This document shows, piece by piece, positions 1 to 8,376 of a stretch of DNA of 64,000 nucleotides. The DNA comes from Pseudomonas crudilactis (GTDB lineage Bacteria; Pseudomonadota; Gammaproteobacteria; Pseudomonadales; Pseudomonadaceae), in assembly GCF_013433315.1 (NCBI RefSeq), contig NZ_WXVV01000029.1:23346-87345 (forward strand), read 5' to 3'. The position numbers were made by a program, and so were the translations under genes. The number at the start of each line of letters is the position of its first letter. Within the stretch, counting starts at the first letter, position 1. The notes beneath the pieces were generated by a model that saw only the letters and a list, made by a program, of their open reading frames with translations, ran no database searches and was not told the origin of the DNA.

Positions 1-305
1 ACGAATAGGTGGCAGCTGTACGCAGGTTGGAAACCCGGGGAACGGAGAACCCGGTTGACCCGAAGGTCTCCCGCGCACAGCCGCCATAACGGAGTGCACA
101 CCATGAAGGTGCGCAAGGATACGTTATGAAAGGCGCTTGTGCGCTCGGTTCTACTCGGGGTTTCCAATCCCGGTCACTGAATTGGCAGCGACGAGTACAG
201 GCTAGAGAGCTGACGTCCGACGGACAACCTGAAAACCTTGTGGGACGGTTCTCTGTTTGCCTCGCAGCTTTTAAACATCCCGATTTGAAATACGCGGTGT
301 GCTAA
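1..305 (+). ncRNA. putative structured non-coding RNA (5' end outside window)
   Basis: No convincing gene lies here, but the stretch can fold extensively. Visible pairings include GGTGGC..CTGT near 8-19 with ACAGCCGCC at 77-85, a GACC-CGAA-GGTC hairpin near 57-68, a CCGGG/CCCGG hairpin near 36-55, and CATAACG near 85-91 with CGTTATG near 122-128 enclosing a further GC-rich stem. A terminator-like hairpin follows at 308-340. On the minus strand an open frame with an ATG at 104 runs off the window edge; I recall similar short reading frames annotated in many Pseudomonas genomes, which may be translations of a conserved folded RNA. Strand and identity are uncertain. Confidence 0.3.
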
Positions 306-307
306 GC

Positions 308-340
308 AAAAGGCCTACCTCACGGTAAGCCTTTTCTCTT
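308..340. terminator. bidirectional Rho-independent terminator
   Basis: The stem AAAAGGC-TACC pairs with GGTA-GCCTTTT around a short loop. T-rich runs follow on both strands, so it can end ggt transcription from the right and any RNA coming from the left. Its GGTAAGCC core recurs in the hairpins at 3604 and 4351. Confidence 0.7.
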
Positions 341-352
341 TGCGTACTACCC

Positions 353-2185
353 TCAATCCCCCAACGCTTCCCCTTCACGCCGTGGATCCGCGCCACCCTC
401 CAACGACGCTTTCCCCTGTGCATCCTTGACCCGCACGATGGCCTGGGTGCCGCTGGTCATGTCGATTTCATTGACCGCATGCCCTTTGTCTTTCAGTACC
501 TGAATCAGCGCCGGGCTGAACTGGCCTTGTTCCAGTTCGGTCGGGCCGTTGCGGCTGCCGAAGTTGGGCAGGCTGATGGCGCTTTGCGGGTCGAGGTTCC
601 AGTCGAGCAGGCCGACGGTGGTTTTCGCCACGTATTCGATGATTTGCGAACCGCCGGGCGAGCCGACCGTGGCGACGAATTCGCCGCTGTGGCGATCAAA
701 GATCAGCGTTGGCGCCATCGACGAGCGCGGACGTTTGCCAGATTCGACGCGGTTGGCAACTTTCTGGCCGTTCTCTTCGGGGATGAACGAGAAGTCGGTC
801 ATCTGATTGTTCAGCAAGAAGCCCTGAACCATCAGGTGCGAACCGAACGCGGCTTCGATGGTGGTGGTCATCGACACGGCGCCGCCGAGGTCATCCACCG
901 CGACCACTTGCGAGGTGGAGATGCGCAGCGGCGAACGGTCCGGGGCGTAGGCAACCTGCACACCCGGTGGCGTGCCCGGTTTGGCGCTGCCCATGCTGCG
1001 TTCGCCGATCAGGCTGGCGCGGCTGGCGAGATATCCGGGATCGACCAGGCCTTTGACCGGCACCGGCACGAAGTCGGTGTCGGCGACGTATTGCGCGCGG
1101 TCGGCGTAGGCCAGACGTTCGGCTTCGGCGATCAGATGCACGGCTTGCGGATCCGGTTCGATCCCGGCCGGTTTATCGGTCTTCTGCGGTTTCAGTGGCG
1201 TCAGGGAAAGACGTGGGTCGCGAGTTTCCAGCGCCTGCAATGTGCCGAGAATCTGCGCCACGGCGATGCCGCCCGACGACGGTGGCGGCATGCCGCAGAC
1301 CTGCCAGCGCTTGTAATCGGTGCACAGCGGCGCACGTTCCTTGGCCTGATAGCGCTGCAGATCGTTCAACGACAGGCTGCCGGGGTTGGCGTGGCCCTGC
1401 ACCTTGGCGACGATTTCTTCGGCGATCGGGCCTTTGTACAGCGCGTCCGCGCCTTCGCTGGCGATGCGTTTGAGCACTGTTGCCAGCGCCGGGTTTTGCA
1501 GACGTGTGCCGACGGCTTTGACGCTGCCATCGGCGTTGAGGAAATACTTGGCCATATCAGGCGACTGGCGGATGACTGGATCTGATTCCAGCAGCGAGTG
1601 CAAACGCGCAGAGATCGCAAAGCCTTGCTCGGACAGTTTGATCGCTGGATCAAACAGCTTCGCCCACGGCAGGCGACCGTGTTGTTGATGCGCCATCTCC
1701 AGTGCGCGCAACACGCCCGGCGTGCCGACCGAGCGACCGCCGATCTGCGCCTGCGGGAACGACATCGGTTGCCCATCGGCGCGCAAGAACAGCTTCTCGG
1801 TGGCGCCGGCCGGCGCGGTTTCGCGGCCGTCATACGTGCGCACCTGTTTGCCATCCCACAACACGATCATTGCGCCGCCGCCGATCCCGGAAGATTGCGG
1901 CTCAACCAGGGTCAACACCGCTTGCATCGCAATCGCCGCATCAATCGCCGAACCGCCCTGACGCAGCATCTCGCGCCCGGCTTCCGCAGCCAAGGGATTG
2001 GCAGCGGCGGCCATGTGTTGGCTGGCGTGACGGGTTTGCAGATCGGTGCGGAAACCGGAAGCAGCTTCCGGTGCCAGCGGCAAGGTCGAGGAGGGCGGGG
2101 CGTTGCATGCGGTGAGGGTCAGGGCGCTGATGATCAGCGTCAGGGCTGGCAGGCGAAAGCGTCTCAAGGGCAAGGCTGAAAACAC
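353..2185 (-). CDS. ggt: gamma-glutamyltranspeptidase (glutathione hydrolase), lipoprotein-type signal
   Basis: This 610-residue protein is a full-length gamma-glutamyltranspeptidase, the periplasmic enzyme that cleaves the gamma-glutamyl bond of glutathione and transfers or hydrolyses the glutamyl group. The N-terminus is a signal peptide ending in a lipobox (LTLTAC, Cys near 27), so it may be anchored to a membrane. The precursor is expected to cut itself before the catalytic threonine; in this family that Thr opens the small subunit, and here it is Thr424 in STSQVVAVDD. Downstream substrate-loop sequences GSHLMVQGFLLNNQMTDFS and a glycine-rich GSPGGS are present. It is transcribed alone and ends at the hairpin at 308-340. 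Confidence 0.95.
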   Translation of the reverse strand: MFSALPLRRFRLPALTLIISALTLTACNAPPSSTLPLAPEAASGFRTDLQTRHASQHMAAAANPLAAEAGREMLRQGGSAIDAAIAMQAVLTLVEPQSSGIGGGAMIVLWDGKQVRTYDGRETAPAGATEKLFLRADGQPMSFPQAQIGGRSVGTPGVLRALEMAHQQHGRLPWAKLFDPAIKLSEQGFAISARLHSLLESDPVIRQSPDMAKYFLNADGSVKAVGTRLQNPALATVLKRIASEGADALYKGPIAEEIVAKVQGHANPGSLSLNDLQRYQAKERAPLCTDYKRWQVCGMPPPSSGGIAVAQILGTLQALETRDPRLSLTPLKPQKTDKPAGIEPDPQAVHLIAEAERLAYADRAQYVADTDFVPVPVKGLVDPGYLASRASLIGERSMGSAKPGTPPGVQVAYAPDRSPLRISTSQVVAVDDLGGAVSMTTTIEAAFGSHLMVQGFLLNNQMTDFSFIPEENGQKVANRVESGKRPRSSMAPTLIFDRHSGEFVATVGSPGGSQIIEYVAKTTVGLLDWNLDPQSAISLPNFGSRNGPTELEQGQFSPALIQVLKDKGHAVNEIDMTSGTQAIVRVKDAQGKASLEGGADPRREGEALGD

Positions 2186-2330
2186 GCGGGCTCTCCGTCC
2201 GTGGGATAAAAGTCTGAGGGACTTTATCGACCGCTCGGTCGCGACGCAAACCGATGGGCATTTTTGTCTTTCTTTTCAGGGCGGATGTTCGCTAGGGTCA
2301 ATCGCAAATTTATGGACCACCAACATCCCC

Positions 2331-2420
2331 TGTAGGAGTGAGCCTGCTCGCGATAGCGTCATTACGGCCAACATCAGTGTTGACTGAACCACCGCTATCG
2401 CGAGCAGGCTCACTCCTACA
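2331..2420. repeat. REPIN, GTAGGAGTGAGCCTGCTCGCGATAGC family
   Basis: Two inverted REP palindromes (TGTAGGAGTGAGCCTGCTCG and its reverse complement) flank a spacer of about 40 bases that is not conserved with the other copies. This is the usual form of a REP doublet in P. fluorescens. The same family recurs at 8209-8296 and, in the opposite arrangement, at 33253-33320. Confidence 0.85.
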
Positions 2421-2452
2421 GGTAATGGCATAAAAATCACAAGAGGCCGAAC

Positions 2453-3562
2453 ATGCACAGCGAGTTCCCCACCGAATCCAGCTACCGCGATCAACGCGAA
2501 CAGTTCATCGCCGCCGCCAATGCTGCCGGCGCCACGCTCACCTCGTACGCCCATCCGCGTTGCGGGCCATTCGGCGAACCCCTGAGTACCGACGTCGCCG
2601 TGCTCGGCGATCCGCAGGCAAAACGTCGTCTGGTAGCGCTCAGCGGTACGCACGGCGTCGAGGGCTATTACGGCTCGGACTGTCAGATCGATTGGCTGAA
2701 AACCTTCGAACCCGGCTCACTGCCCAAGGATGTCGCGGTGGTCATGGTGCACCTGATCAACCCATGGGGCACTGCGTGGTTGCGCCGGGTCAACGAAGAC
2801 AACATCGACCTCAACCGCAATCACCTGGATTTCACCGGGCCGCTACCGGATAACCGCGCGTACGCCGCACTGCATGAAATCTACGCCTGCACCGATTTGC
2901 GCGGCCCCGAGCGCCAACGCGCGGATGCCTTGCTCGATGCGCAGATCAACGAACACGGCTGGCCGGCGGTGATGTCGATTGTCGAGGGCGGCCAGCACAG
3001 CCATCCCGACGGACTGTTTTACGGTGGTCGTGCGCCGAGCTGGTCGAATCGCACTTTGCATCAAATCATCGAAAAGCATCTGGCTGGCGCTGAAACCGTG
3101 ATGTGTTTCGACCTGCACACCGGCGCTGGCGAATACGGCCATCCGATGTTGCTGACCATCACCCAGGCGCCTTACCCGGCACTCGCGCAGGCCCAGGCAA
3201 TTTATGGCCCATGGCTTTACACCCTGCACACCGGCGCCGACACCTTGAGCGAAACCGGTGTCGCGGCGACGGCTACCGGGTACACCTCGCAGGCGTTGCT
3301 CAATGCTTTACCGGACGTGCAGTTGATGCCGTTCGTGATCGAGTGCGGGACGTATCCGGGGCCGGATGTGCATCGGCATCTGCGCGATGACCATTGGCTG
3401 CATTTGTATGGTGATCCGCTGGATGCCACGGGGCGGGCGATCAAGTTGAATCTGCTGGAGCAGTTCTATCCGGCTGATCCGGATTGGCGTGCAATGGTCG
3501 GTTTGCGCACGCGGCAGATCTGGGTGAAAGGGTTGTCGGCGTTGGAAAACTGCTCGCAATAA
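2453..3562 (+). CDS. DUF2817 family M14-like metallopeptidase/deacylase
   Basis: This 369-residue protein belongs to the DUF2817 branch of the zinc carboxypeptidase (M14) fold. Candidate metal ligands are visible: GTHGVEG near residue 65 (His and Glu) and FDLHTGAGEYG near 220 (His), with an Arg/Asn motif NIDLNRNHLDF near 120 and a likely catalytic Glu in VIECGTYPG near 298. No signal peptide is seen, so it should be cytoplasmic. The start has a good ribosome binding site (AAGAGG). The natural substrate is unknown; an N-acyl amino acid or a small peptide is plausible. It is monocistronic and is followed by the terminator at 3604. Confidence 0.8.
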   Translation: MHSEFPTESSYRDQREQFIAAANAAGATLTSYAHPRCGPFGEPLSTDVAVLGDPQAKRRLVALSGTHGVEGYYGSDCQIDWLKTFEPGSLPKDVAVVMVHLINPWGTAWLRRVNEDNIDLNRNHLDFTGPLPDNRAYAALHEIYACTDLRGPERQRADALLDAQINEHGWPAVMSIVEGGQHSHPDGLFYGGRAPSWSNRTLHQIIEKHLAGAETVMCFDLHTGAGEYGHPMLLTITQAPYPALAQAQAIYGPWLYTLHTGADTLSETGVAATATGYTSQALLNALPDVQLMPFVIECGTYPGPDVHRHLRDDHWLHLYGDPLDATGRAIKLNLLEQFYPADPDWRAMVGLRTRQIWVKGLSALENCSQ

Positions 3563-3603
3563 ATCATCAGTCTCTTTGCTGTCGGCACTTTCCTCACAGG
3601 CAC

Positions 3604-3637
3604 AAAAAACGGCTCACTTTGCGGTAAGCCGTTTTTT
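3604..3637 (+). terminator. Rho-independent terminator after the DUF2817 gene
   Basis: The stem AAAAAACGGCT pairs with AGCCGTTTTTT and is followed by T-rich sequence. The A-run and T-run make it usable on both strands. Confidence 0.75.
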
Positions 3638-3644
3638 GTATTTG

Positions 3645-3680
3645 TGGTGCGCGATCTAATTCATACCTGGATCGAACCCG
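3645..3680 (-). pseudogene. possible decayed tRNA 3' end
   Basis: Read on the minus strand this ends in GCGCACCA, preceded by CGGGTTCGATCC, which looks like a T-arm plus a CCA end. The hairpin at 3604 follows it, as the hairpin at 4351 follows tRNA-Met. The T-stem no longer pairs and no anticodon arm is recognisable upstream. It could be a relic of a lost tRNA gene or of an integration event, or chance. Confidence 0.25.
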
Positions 3681-3923
3681 TTTCCTACAGCGTTTTTTCA
3701 ACCTGATCGCTCGGTACCGATTCAGTCGAATGAAAAGGCATTTCGCGCCTGTAGTACTTCGCTCCAGCTTGGCGGTTGCTCTGCATTTCTCCTACAGACT
3801 TTTCAGGTCGACAACTTACGCGCCTTTACCTGAGGATGTTTTCTGTTGTTTTTTCCAGGATGGATTTCAGATGAAAGGGATAAGTCCGTTGCCATTCAAT
3901 TCTATTTTCAGTCGGCCATTGTC

Positions 3924-4322
3924 ATGAGTGTTTCCAATGAGGACCGCGATTTTCTGGTGGCGATGGGCAGTCGCATTGCTCACTTACGCACAGTGCACGA
4001 GATCACACAGACGCGGTTTGCACGGGCTTTAGGTCTTTCCCGGCAAACCTTTCAGGGCTACGAGGAGGGCACGCGCAGCATGCCGGTCACGACGCTGGTG
4101 AAGATGGCATTTGCGCTGCGCGTGCCTGTTGAAGACCTGCTCGGGGTTCCCTCGTACACGGAGACGCCCAGACGCAGCTTGACCTCGACGTGGTATCGAC
4201 GGCTGCAGTCCATCAATGAACTTTCGAAGGTCCAGCAGAAGGTTATTGCGCAGATGCTTGACGCCCTGATCGCACAGGCAGCGACCAAAGCGAGCAACGA
4301 AGAGAAGGATATTTTGAAGTGA
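3924..4322 (+). CDS. XRE-family transcriptional regulator
   Basis: This is a 132-residue helix-turn-helix protein. The HTH_3 domain lies at about residues 10-68 (IAHLRTVHEITQTRFARALG, then LSRQTFQGYEEGTRSMPV). The C-terminal half is helical, with a possible dimerisation segment (LSKVQQKVIAQMLDALIAQA). I chose the ATG at 3924 because a start at 3846 would add 26 residues unlike the fold; neither has a strong ribosome binding site. GC content is lower than in the neighbours, and it stands alone next to a tRNA gene, which fits an accessory or prophage-remnant repressor. Its target is unknown. Confidence 0.75.
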   Translation: MSVSNEDRDFLVAMGSRIAHLRTVHEITQTRFARALGLSRQTFQGYEEGTRSMPVTTLVKMAFALRVPVEDLLGVPSYTETPRRSLTSTWYRRLQSINELSKVQQKVIAQMLDALIAQAATKASNEEKDILK

Positions 4323-4350
4323 CAGATTACCGAGACTTTTCTCGAGGCAT

Positions 4351-4384
4351 AAAAAAACGGCCTACCTTTCGGTAAGCCGTTTTT
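4351..4384. terminator. terminator shared by xre (+) and tRNA-Met (-)
   Basis: The stem AAAAACGGC-TACC pairs with GGTA-GCCGTTTTT, with A and T runs on both sides. It lies just downstream of the tRNA 3' end on the minus strand and of the regulator gene on the plus strand. Confidence 0.75.
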
Positions 4385-4390
4385 AGTACT

Positions 4391-4467
4391 TGGTGGCTAC
4401 ACAGGGACTTGAACCCCGGACCCCAGCATTATGAATGCTATGCTCTAACCAACTGAGCTATGTAGCC
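4391..4467 (-). tRNA. tRNA-Met (CAT), elongator type
   Basis: This 77-base tRNA includes an encoded CCA. The acceptor stem GGCTACA pairs with TGTAGCC. The anticodon loop TTCATAA carries CAT, and the T-arm contains GGGTTCAAGTCCC. The first acceptor base pair is formed (G with C), so it is elongator Met or a CAT tRNA modified to read Ile, not initiator tRNA; the overall sequence fits elongator Met. Confidence 0.95.
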
Positions 4468-4582
4468 AAGTGGCGCGCATTATTCCCCTGAAATGGAAAA
4501 GCGTCAAGCGTAAATTTAAAATATTTCTTCTTATTTTCAACCGCTTATCCTCCAGCCCGGAAAATCCGGGCCGGGCAGGGCC

Positions 4583-6640
4583 TCAACGCAGCTGAAATCT
4601 TGCCGTATTGGCGCTCAAGGCATGGCTGCCCTGACTCAGGGTGTCCGCTGCGAGGTTCACCGCCCGTGCGCCTTCAAGCAAACGCACGGCTGCCTGATCG
4701 ACCTGCTGAATATTGCCGCTGACTTCATCTGCGGTACTCGCTTGCTCTTCAACCGCTGTGGCGATCTGCGCCAAGGTGTCGGTGACGCTCTGCACGGCGC
4801 TGGCGATTTCGCCCAGGCGTTCACCGAGACCGGTCACCGACTCGGCATCGGTTTGCGCCTGGCCGCATGCAGCTTCCATCAGGCTCACGGCTTCGTTGAC
4901 CGTCGCGCGCAGGCTGTCGACGGTGCCGGCAATCTGCGCTGTCGAAGATTGTGTGCGCTGTGACAGGCTGCGCACTTCGTCGGCGACCACGGCAAAACCG
5001 CGACCTTGTTCACCCGCGCGTGCGGCTTCGATAGCTGCGTTGAGCGCGAGCAAATTGGTCTGTTCGGCAACACCGCGAATGGTGTCGACCACCAATTGAA
5101 TCTGCTGACCTTGCTCGCTGACCCGACCCAACGCCGCAGCCGTTTCATTCAAACGCTGATTGAGCTGCTGAATACTCGCCGTGGTGCGCTGGCTGTCACG
5201 GCTGCTGTCGGCGGCGATGCGCCGGGTGTGCTGGGCGCTGCCGGAGGCCTGTTCGCAACTCTGCGCCACGCCTTGCGACGTCGCGGCCAGCTGCGTGGCA
5301 GCTGCGGCGATCTGGCTGATCTGCAACTGCTGCGCCTCGACTTCACCAAGGGCGCCACTGGAGTGCTCGTTGAGGCTGCGCACGGCGTGACTCAGTTGTG
5401 AGGTTTCGTGATCAACGCCGAGCATGCTCGTGCGCAGTTGCACCACGGCAACGTTGAGTGCGGTGCTGATCGCCGCCAATTCATCTCGGCCCACGACGGG
5501 CACTTGCAGACTGAGGTTGCCATCGCGCAGGGCCTCAGCGAGCAGGGTGATGCCGCTGGCGCTGCGGCGGATCGAGGCTTGCAGGCAGATAAACAGATAC
5601 AGCGCCGCGAGCAGCAGGCAGCCGAAAATGGCTGCAACGATAATGAACTGACGGATCGCCGAGCTGTGGTAGGCATCCAGTCGTTGGTCCAGCGACACCA
5701 GCGACTGCTGGCGCAGGGCGGCGAGGTCGGTCAGCAGGGCATCGAGGTTGCGTTCAAAGTCGTCCGGTTTGAGCGTGATGCTGCCGCCGAACACGCCGTC
5801 ATCCAGCACCTTCAGGCCGCTATCAAGTCGTTTCAGGCTGTCATGATATTGGCTGGCCCAGTTCTGCTGATCTTTCGGCAGGCGTGCTTCGAGCAGCGTG
5901 GCGGTTTTGACCAGTTGCTCGCGGGCATCGCCGATGCGGCTGCGCAGATCGCGCAACTGCAAACGGCTTTGCAGGGTGAATTGGCCAGAGACGACCGAGG
6001 CCTGACCGACCGCAGCGAGGCGGCCGACGCGTTCGATCAGGTCCGGCGCGTGCTGCGTGGAGATTTGCGTCAGCAGGTAGGTTTCCAGCCACGGCGCGAG
6101 GGTCAGGCGGTTGTCCATGACGATCTGCTCGCGCAACGCTTGCAGGGCGCTGAGGGCGTTGGTGAAGCGGTCGTAACCGTCCGGCCACCAACCGACACCG
6201 CTGAGGCTTTTCGAATCCAGACCGTTCAATGCAGTTTGCAGCGCTTGAAAGCGGGTGAGGGTTTCGCCTTCGGCACCTTCGTTTTTCAACGCGTTGCCCA
6301 AATCTGTGGTGGCTTGCAGAACTGCCGGTTGCACTGCGTCGAACGCGCTCATGGCGGCGAGCGTGGCAGGTGTTGGTTGGCGATTGGTTTCGGTGGCGCG
6401 CCAACGGGCAGCGCGGTCACGTTGGGCGGCGAGCAGGTTGTCCAGCGCATCCAGCGCGAGCAACTGGCGCACACCGGCACGTTCGCCGGAAATCAGATTG
6501 AGTTTGTCGCGATAGTCCTGGCCGATCATCAACAGGCTACCCGCCAGCGGCAGAATGAACAGCAGAAACAACAACTGGAATTTACCTGCGAAGCCAAACC
6601 GCCCCAGCAATTTGATCCCCGGTGAAAGGAAAGCCTGCAT
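4583..6640 (-). CDS. methyl-accepting chemotaxis protein with large helical sensor domain
   Basis: This 685-residue chemoreceptor has a first membrane helix at about 22-40 (LLFLLFILPLAGSLLMIG) and a periplasmic region of about 290 residues that looks all-helical. That region resembles the helical-bundle sensors of this family rather than Cache. A second membrane helix lies at about 330-352, followed by a HAMP domain. The signalling hairpin tip is at about 520-545 (QTNLLALNAAIEAARAGEQG). No CheR-tethering pentapeptide is present at the C-terminus (ends ARFQLR). I chose the start at 6640 because AGAGGAG lies upstream; the open frame continues a further 72 codons. The ligand cannot be read from sequence. 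It is monocistronic. Confidence 0.9.
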   Translation of the reverse strand: MQAFLSPGIKLLGRFGFAGKFQLLFLLFILPLAGSLLMIGQDYRDKLNLISGERAGVRQLLALDALDNLLAAQRDRAARWRATETNRQPTPATLAAMSAFDAVQPAVLQATTDLGNALKNEGAEGETLTRFQALQTALNGLDSKSLSGVGWWPDGYDRFTNALSALQALREQIVMDNRLTLAPWLETYLLTQISTQHAPDLIERVGRLAAVGQASVVSGQFTLQSRLQLRDLRSRIGDAREQLVKTATLLEARLPKDQQNWASQYHDSLKRLDSGLKVLDDGVFGGSITLKPDDFERNLDALLTDLAALRQQSLVSLDQRLDAYHSSAIRQFIIVAAIFGCLLLAALYLFICLQASIRRSASGITLLAEALRDGNLSLQVPVVGRDELAAISTALNVAVVQLRTSMLGVDHETSQLSHAVRSLNEHSSGALGEVEAQQLQISQIAAAATQLAATSQGVAQSCEQASGSAQHTRRIAADSSRDSQRTTASIQQLNQRLNETAAALGRVSEQGQQIQLVVDTIRGVAEQTNLLALNAAIEAARAGEQGRGFAVVADEVRSLSQRTQSSTAQIAGTVDSLRATVNEAVSLMEAACGQAQTDAESVTGLGERLGEIASAVQSVTDTLAQIATAVEEQASTADEVSGNIQQVDQAAVRLLEGARAVNLAADTLSQGSHALSANTARFQLR

Positions 6641-6973
6641 GCCCCATGACTCCTCTGGACACCACGCACCAATGGCGTGCATCGCGGTCGTGCGACCTGG
6701 ATGTTGTGCCCTGCTAAAAGGCCTCGAAAGTTCACTCTCGCCCGCTCTGTAGGCCGGCTCTGTAGCGAAACTTCCCATTGTCGGTGCCCTTTGTAAGGAC
6801 GCCGCGTTCAAGGGATAGAGCAAGGCAAGATTCAGACCATGGCGTTGCGCTATCACCTTGCTGTCGACGGTCAGTCAGTTAGTTAGCTGGCTAAGGGGAT
6901 GGCGCTGACGCACTGAAAAATGGCACATTGACGCACCTGCCTGTGTGCACCCATCTGCTGTCCGGAAACTTCC
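6641..6973. other. divergent promoter region between the chemoreceptor and fsr
   Basis: This 333-base gap separates two divergent genes and must hold both promoters. I see no further gene, palindrome or repeat in it. Confidence 0.5.
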
Positions 6974-8191
6974 ATGGCTATCAGCAACGTTCAGAACGCC
7001 GCTGCCTCGGCGCCCGCTGCTCCGCAAAGCAGTCCTTTGGTGATGCGTATCATCGGCGCAGTGGCGCTGGCGCATTTGATCAACGACCTGATTCAGTCGG
7101 TTTTGCCATCGATCTATCCGATGCTCAAGGCCAATTACGGCCTGACGTTTACTCAGGTCGGCCTGATCACCCTGACCTTTCAACTGACCGCCTCGCTCTT
7201 GCAGCCGTGGGTCGGTTACCACACCGATCGGCACCCGAAACCGTGGCTGTTGCCGGCCGGTTCGATCTGTACGCTGATTGGCATCGTGATGATGTCGATG
7301 GTCGGCAGTTTCCCGTTGATTCTACTGGCGGCGGCGCTGATCGGTATTGGTTCCTCGACGTTCCACCCTGAAGCCTCGCGGATTGCCCGGCTGGCCTCGG
7401 GCGGACGCTTTGGTCTGGCGCAATCGACTTTCCAGGTGGGCGGTAACGCCGGTTCCGCGTTCGGCCCGTTGCTGGCGGCGGCGATCATCATTCCGTTCGG
7501 TCAAGCCAATGTGGCGTGGTTCGGCTTGTTCGCAGTGTTTGCGCTGTTCGTGCTGTACCGCATCAGTCGCTGGTATGCCCATCACTTGAACCTGTTCAAG
7601 CTCAAGGCCGGTCAGGCCGCGACTCACGGGCTGTCGAAGGGCAGGGTGACCAGTGCGTTGGTGGTGTTGGGGCTGTTGGTGTTTTCGAAGTATTTCTACA
7701 TGGCCAGTCTGACCAGTTACTTCACGTTCTACCTGATCGAGAAGTTCGACCTGTCGGTGGCCAGTTCGCAGTTGCACCTGTTCCTGTTCCTCGGTGCAGT
7801 GGCGGCGGGGACGTTCTTCGGCGGGCCGATCGGTGACAAGATCGGCCGTAAAGCGGTGATCTGGTTTTCGATCCTCGGCGTGGCACCGTTCACGCTGCTG
7901 ATGCCTCACGTCGATCTGTTCTGGACCAGCGTCCTCAGCGTGGTGATCGGCTTCATTCTGGCCTCGGCGTTCTCGGCGATTGTGGTGTACGCGCAGGAAC
8001 TGGTGCCGGGCAATGTCGGGATGATTGCCGGGGTGTTCTTCGGTTTGATGTTTGGTTTTGGCGGGATTGGCGCGGCGCTGCTGGGGCATCTGGCGGATGT
8101 GCACGGGATCGAGTACGTGTATTTCCTGTGCTCGTTCTTGCCGTTGTTTGGGGTGTTGGCGATCTTCTTGCCGCGCACCAAAAAGGCCTGA
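6974..8191 (+). CDS. fsr: MFS exporter, fosmidomycin resistance protein family
   Basis: This 405-residue inner-membrane transporter of the major facilitator superfamily closely resembles Fsr, which exports fosmidomycin and other toxic compounds with proton antiport. About twelve membrane segments can be counted. Family signatures include HLINDLIQSVLPSIYP in the first helix region, a loop with YHTDRHPKPW after helix 2, and GIGSSTFHPEASR in helix 4. The start codon has only a weak upstream purine run (CGGAAAC). It is monocistronic, with a REPIN and a shared terminator after it. Confidence 0.9.
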   Translation: MAISNVQNAAASAPAAPQSSPLVMRIIGAVALAHLINDLIQSVLPSIYPMLKANYGLTFTQVGLITLTFQLTASLLQPWVGYHTDRHPKPWLLPAGSICTLIGIVMMSMVGSFPLILLAAALIGIGSSTFHPEASRIARLASGGRFGLAQSTFQVGGNAGSAFGPLLAAAIIIPFGQANVAWFGLFAVFALFVLYRISRWYAHHLNLFKLKAGQAATHGLSKGRVTSALVVLGLLVFSKYFYMASLTSYFTFYLIEKFDLSVASSQLHLFLFLGAVAAGTFFGGPIGDKIGRKAVIWFSILGVAPFTLLMPHVDLFWTSVLSVVIGFILASAFSAIVVYAQELVPGNVGMIAGVFFGLMFGFGGIGAALLGHLADVHGIEYVYFLCSFLPLFGVLAIFLPRTKKA

Positions 8192-8208
8192 TTCACACAT
8201 TTCCCATT

Positions 8209-8296
8209 GTAGGAGTGAGCCTGCTCGCGATAGCGGTGTGTCAGTCAGCACATCTGTAGCTGATAGAACGCTATCGCGAGCAGGCTCACTCCTACA
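8209..8296. repeat. REPIN, same family as 2331-2420
   Basis: Inverted copies of TGTAGGAGTGAGCCTGCTCG enclose a spacer of about 40 bases. It lies between the convergent genes fsr and ychF. Confidence 0.85.
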
Positions 8297-8332
8297 CGGG
8301 GTTGGTGGTGCGGCGGAAAATATTTCAGGCAC

Positions 8333-8363
8333 AAAAAAGCCGCGTATCAAACGCGGCTTTTTC
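8333..8363. terminator. bidirectional terminator between fsr and ychF
   Basis: The stem AAAAAAGCCGCGT pairs with ACGCGGCTTTTT around a five-base loop. It serves both convergent genes. Confidence 0.85.
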
Positions 8364-8376
8364 TTGGGCGCAACGC

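Larger units (their letters stand above)
3563..3923. other. intergenic stretch with terminator and tRNA-like remnant
   Basis: This 361-base gap holds the terminator at 3604-3637 and a degenerate tRNA-3'-end-like sequence at 3645-3680 (separate entries). The rest is lower in GC than the surroundings. I see no convincing gene in it; the possible 65-codon frame at 3730 lacks a ribosome binding site. Confidence 0.5.

Noticed and set aside
479..1585. Long plus-strand open frame opposite ggt
   Set aside because: It is the GC-rich shadow of ggt; no protein-like pattern and the minus strand has full motifs.
2331..2420. Rho-independent terminator or CRISPR repeat
   Set aside because: The same inverted sequences occur at several other intergenic sites and lack a T-run, which identifies them as REP doublets.
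3730..3927. Possible 65-codon gene before the XRE regulator
   Set aside because: No ribosome binding site and no recognisable pattern.
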